The position numbers and the translations under genes were made by a program. Under the pieces are notes generated by a model. That model did no database searches. It saw only the letters and a list, made by a program, of their open reading frames with translations, and was not told where the DNA came from. From a bacterium (GTDB lineage Bacteria > Krumholzibacteriota > Krumholzibacteriia > Krumholzibacteriales > Krumholzibacteriaceae): 7,569 nt of DNA. Where the stretch lies: the NCBI GenBank assembly GCA_017885175.1, contig JAFNGP010000077.1, positions 436 through 8,004 of the forward strand, given 5' to 3'. This document shows, one piece after another, positions 6,645 to 7,569 of the stretch. Positions within the stretch are counted from its first letter, which is position 1; each line of letters starts with the position of its first letter.

Positions 6645-7569
6645 ATGTTGCAAGGGCATCCGAAAGGTCTGTTCGTCGCGTTCTTCGCCAACATGGGTGA
6701 GCGGTTCGGCTTCTACACCATGCTGGCCATCTTCATGCTCTTCCTTCAGGCGAAGTACGGTCTGAGCGCCGCGAAGGCGAGCCAGGTCTACGGCATCTTC
6801 ATGTTCTGCGTCTATTTCTTCCCGCTCGTGGGGGGCCTCCTGGCCGACCGTGTCCTCGGCTACGGTAAAACGATCGGCCTCGGGCTCGTGGTCATGTTCG
6901 TCGGCTACATGCTGCTGGCCATACCGACGGCGATGAACACGGGCTTCCCCCTCATCGTCGTCGCGCTCGCGACGATCGCGCTCGGCACCGGATTCTTCAA
7001 GGGGAACCTCCAGGCCCTCGTCGGGAAGCTCTACGACGATCCGAAGTTCAGCGCGAGCCGCGACCGCGCGTTCAGCATCTTCTATATGGGGATCAATATC
7101 GGCGCGATGTTCGCTCCGACGGCCGCCGAAAAGATCAACAACTGGATACTCTCGAAGGCGCACTACTTCTACGATAACCGGATCCCGGCGCTCGCGAACC
7201 AGTATCTCAAGGGCACGCTCGCGGACGCGAGTCAGTACCTCGGGATCGCCCAGGCGCAGGATCCCGGCATCACGATGGAAACGCTCGGCGCGTTCTCCAC
7301 GAACTACATCAACGTCCTCAGCAAATCGTACCACTACGGATTCGGCGTGGCGTGCGTGAGCCTCATCGTCTCGATGATCATCTTCTGGGGCTTCAAGAAA
7401 TACTACGGACACGCGGACTATATGGTGAGCGGCAAGGCCGGCGCCGCGAAGGGCACCGCCGCCCCGTCGCACGTCGAGACCCTGACGCCGGAGCAAACGA
7501 AGGAGCGGCTCATCGCGCTCGCCCTCGTCTATTTCGTCGTCGTATTCTTCTGGATGTCGTTCCATCAGA
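6645..7569 (+). CDS. POT/PTR2-family proton-dependent peptide transporter, C-terminus cut by window edge
   Basis: The frame is open from ATG at 6645 to the window edge: 308 residues, about 55-60% of a usual POT transporter (about 500-550). This inner-membrane major-facilitator protein imports di- and tripeptides with protons. Motifs seen in order are NMGERFGFY (16-24, the TM1 ExxERFxYY motif), GGLLADRVLGYG (63-74, the MFS loop motif), GTGFFKGNLQALVG (114-127) and the PTR2 signature RAFSIFYMGINIGA (141-154). Hydrophobic segments fit TM1 to TM6 plus the start of TM7 (about 288-303). A long polar stretch (about 160-228) sits before the next membrane helix, as in Bacteroidetes-type POT proteins. 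AGGA lies 6 nt before the ATG. The first Glu of the ExxERF motif is Asn (N16) here. The gene diverges from the H-NOX gene and has its own promoter, so a functional link to NO sensing is not implied. The exact substrate cannot be told from sequence. Confidence 0.93.
   Translation, partial: MLQGHPKGLFVAFFANMGERFGFYTMLAIFMLFLQAKYGLSAAKASQVYGIFMFCVYFFPLVGGLLADRVLGYGKTIGLGLVVMFVGYMLLAIPTAMNTGFPLIVVALATIALGTGFFKGNLQALVGKLYDDPKFSASRDRAFSIFYMGINIGAMFAPTAAEKINNWILSKAHYFYDNRIPALANQYLKGTLADASQYLGIAQAQDPGITMETLGAFSTNYINVLSKSYHYGFGVACVSLIVSMIIFWGFKKYYGHADYMVSGKAGAAKGTAAPSHVETLTPEQTKERLIALALVYFVVVFFWMSFHQ

Noticed and set aside
6503..6694. Small minus-strand open frame in the divergent region
   Set aside because: It overlaps the transporter promoter and start on the other strand, and its product has no recognisable features.
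6093..7565. Minus-strand open frame of 490 codons
   Set aside because: Runs opposite the POT transporter and out of frame across the H-NOX gene; its composition is charged and repetitive with no domain.

Overview
The window is GC-rich bacterial DNA (roughly 60% G+C by eye). It holds five protein-coding genes, two of them cut by the window edges, and no RNA genes, insertion sequences or CRISPR. Good Shine-Dalgarno sites and sigma70-like promoters precede several genes. The mix of a DUF5916 outer-membrane-type protein, a Bacteroidetes-like POT transporter and an H-NOX/hybrid-kinase pair suggests an uncultured Gram-negative lineage of the FCB/Gemmatimonadota sphere (for example Krumholzibacteriota- or Eisenbacteria-like). 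That placement is inference with low confidence.

Layout. Four genes read leftward. From right to left these are a short H-NOX protein (5921-6364), a PAS-rich hybrid histidine kinase with two receiver domains (3042-5924), a small secreted protein of unknown function (2264-2842) with its own promoter, and a DUF5916 protein with a CBM9-like N-terminal domain (1-2148, C-terminus off the left edge). A fifth gene, a POT/PTR2-family peptide transporter (6645 to the right edge), reads rightward. It diverges from the H-NOX gene across a 280-bp control region.

How they work together. The H-NOX stop codon overlaps the kinase start codon (ATGA), so the two are almost certainly translated together as a heme-based gas (NO/redox) sensor and its kinase partner. 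The kinase has no membrane segment, so sensing is cytosolic. No Hpt protein or output regulator lies in the window. The secreted protein and the DUF5916 protein form a separate cell-envelope group, possibly co-transcribed. The transporter is probably independent of the sensor pair apart from the shared upstream region.

Most notable: the H-NOX protein keeps the heme-ligating histidine and the C-terminal Cys-containing strand. It lacks about 40-50 residues in between, including the YxSxR heme-propionate motif normally considered essential. The partner kinase carries unusual cysteine clusters in its first two PAS domains. Together they could be a diverged NO/redox/metal sensor.
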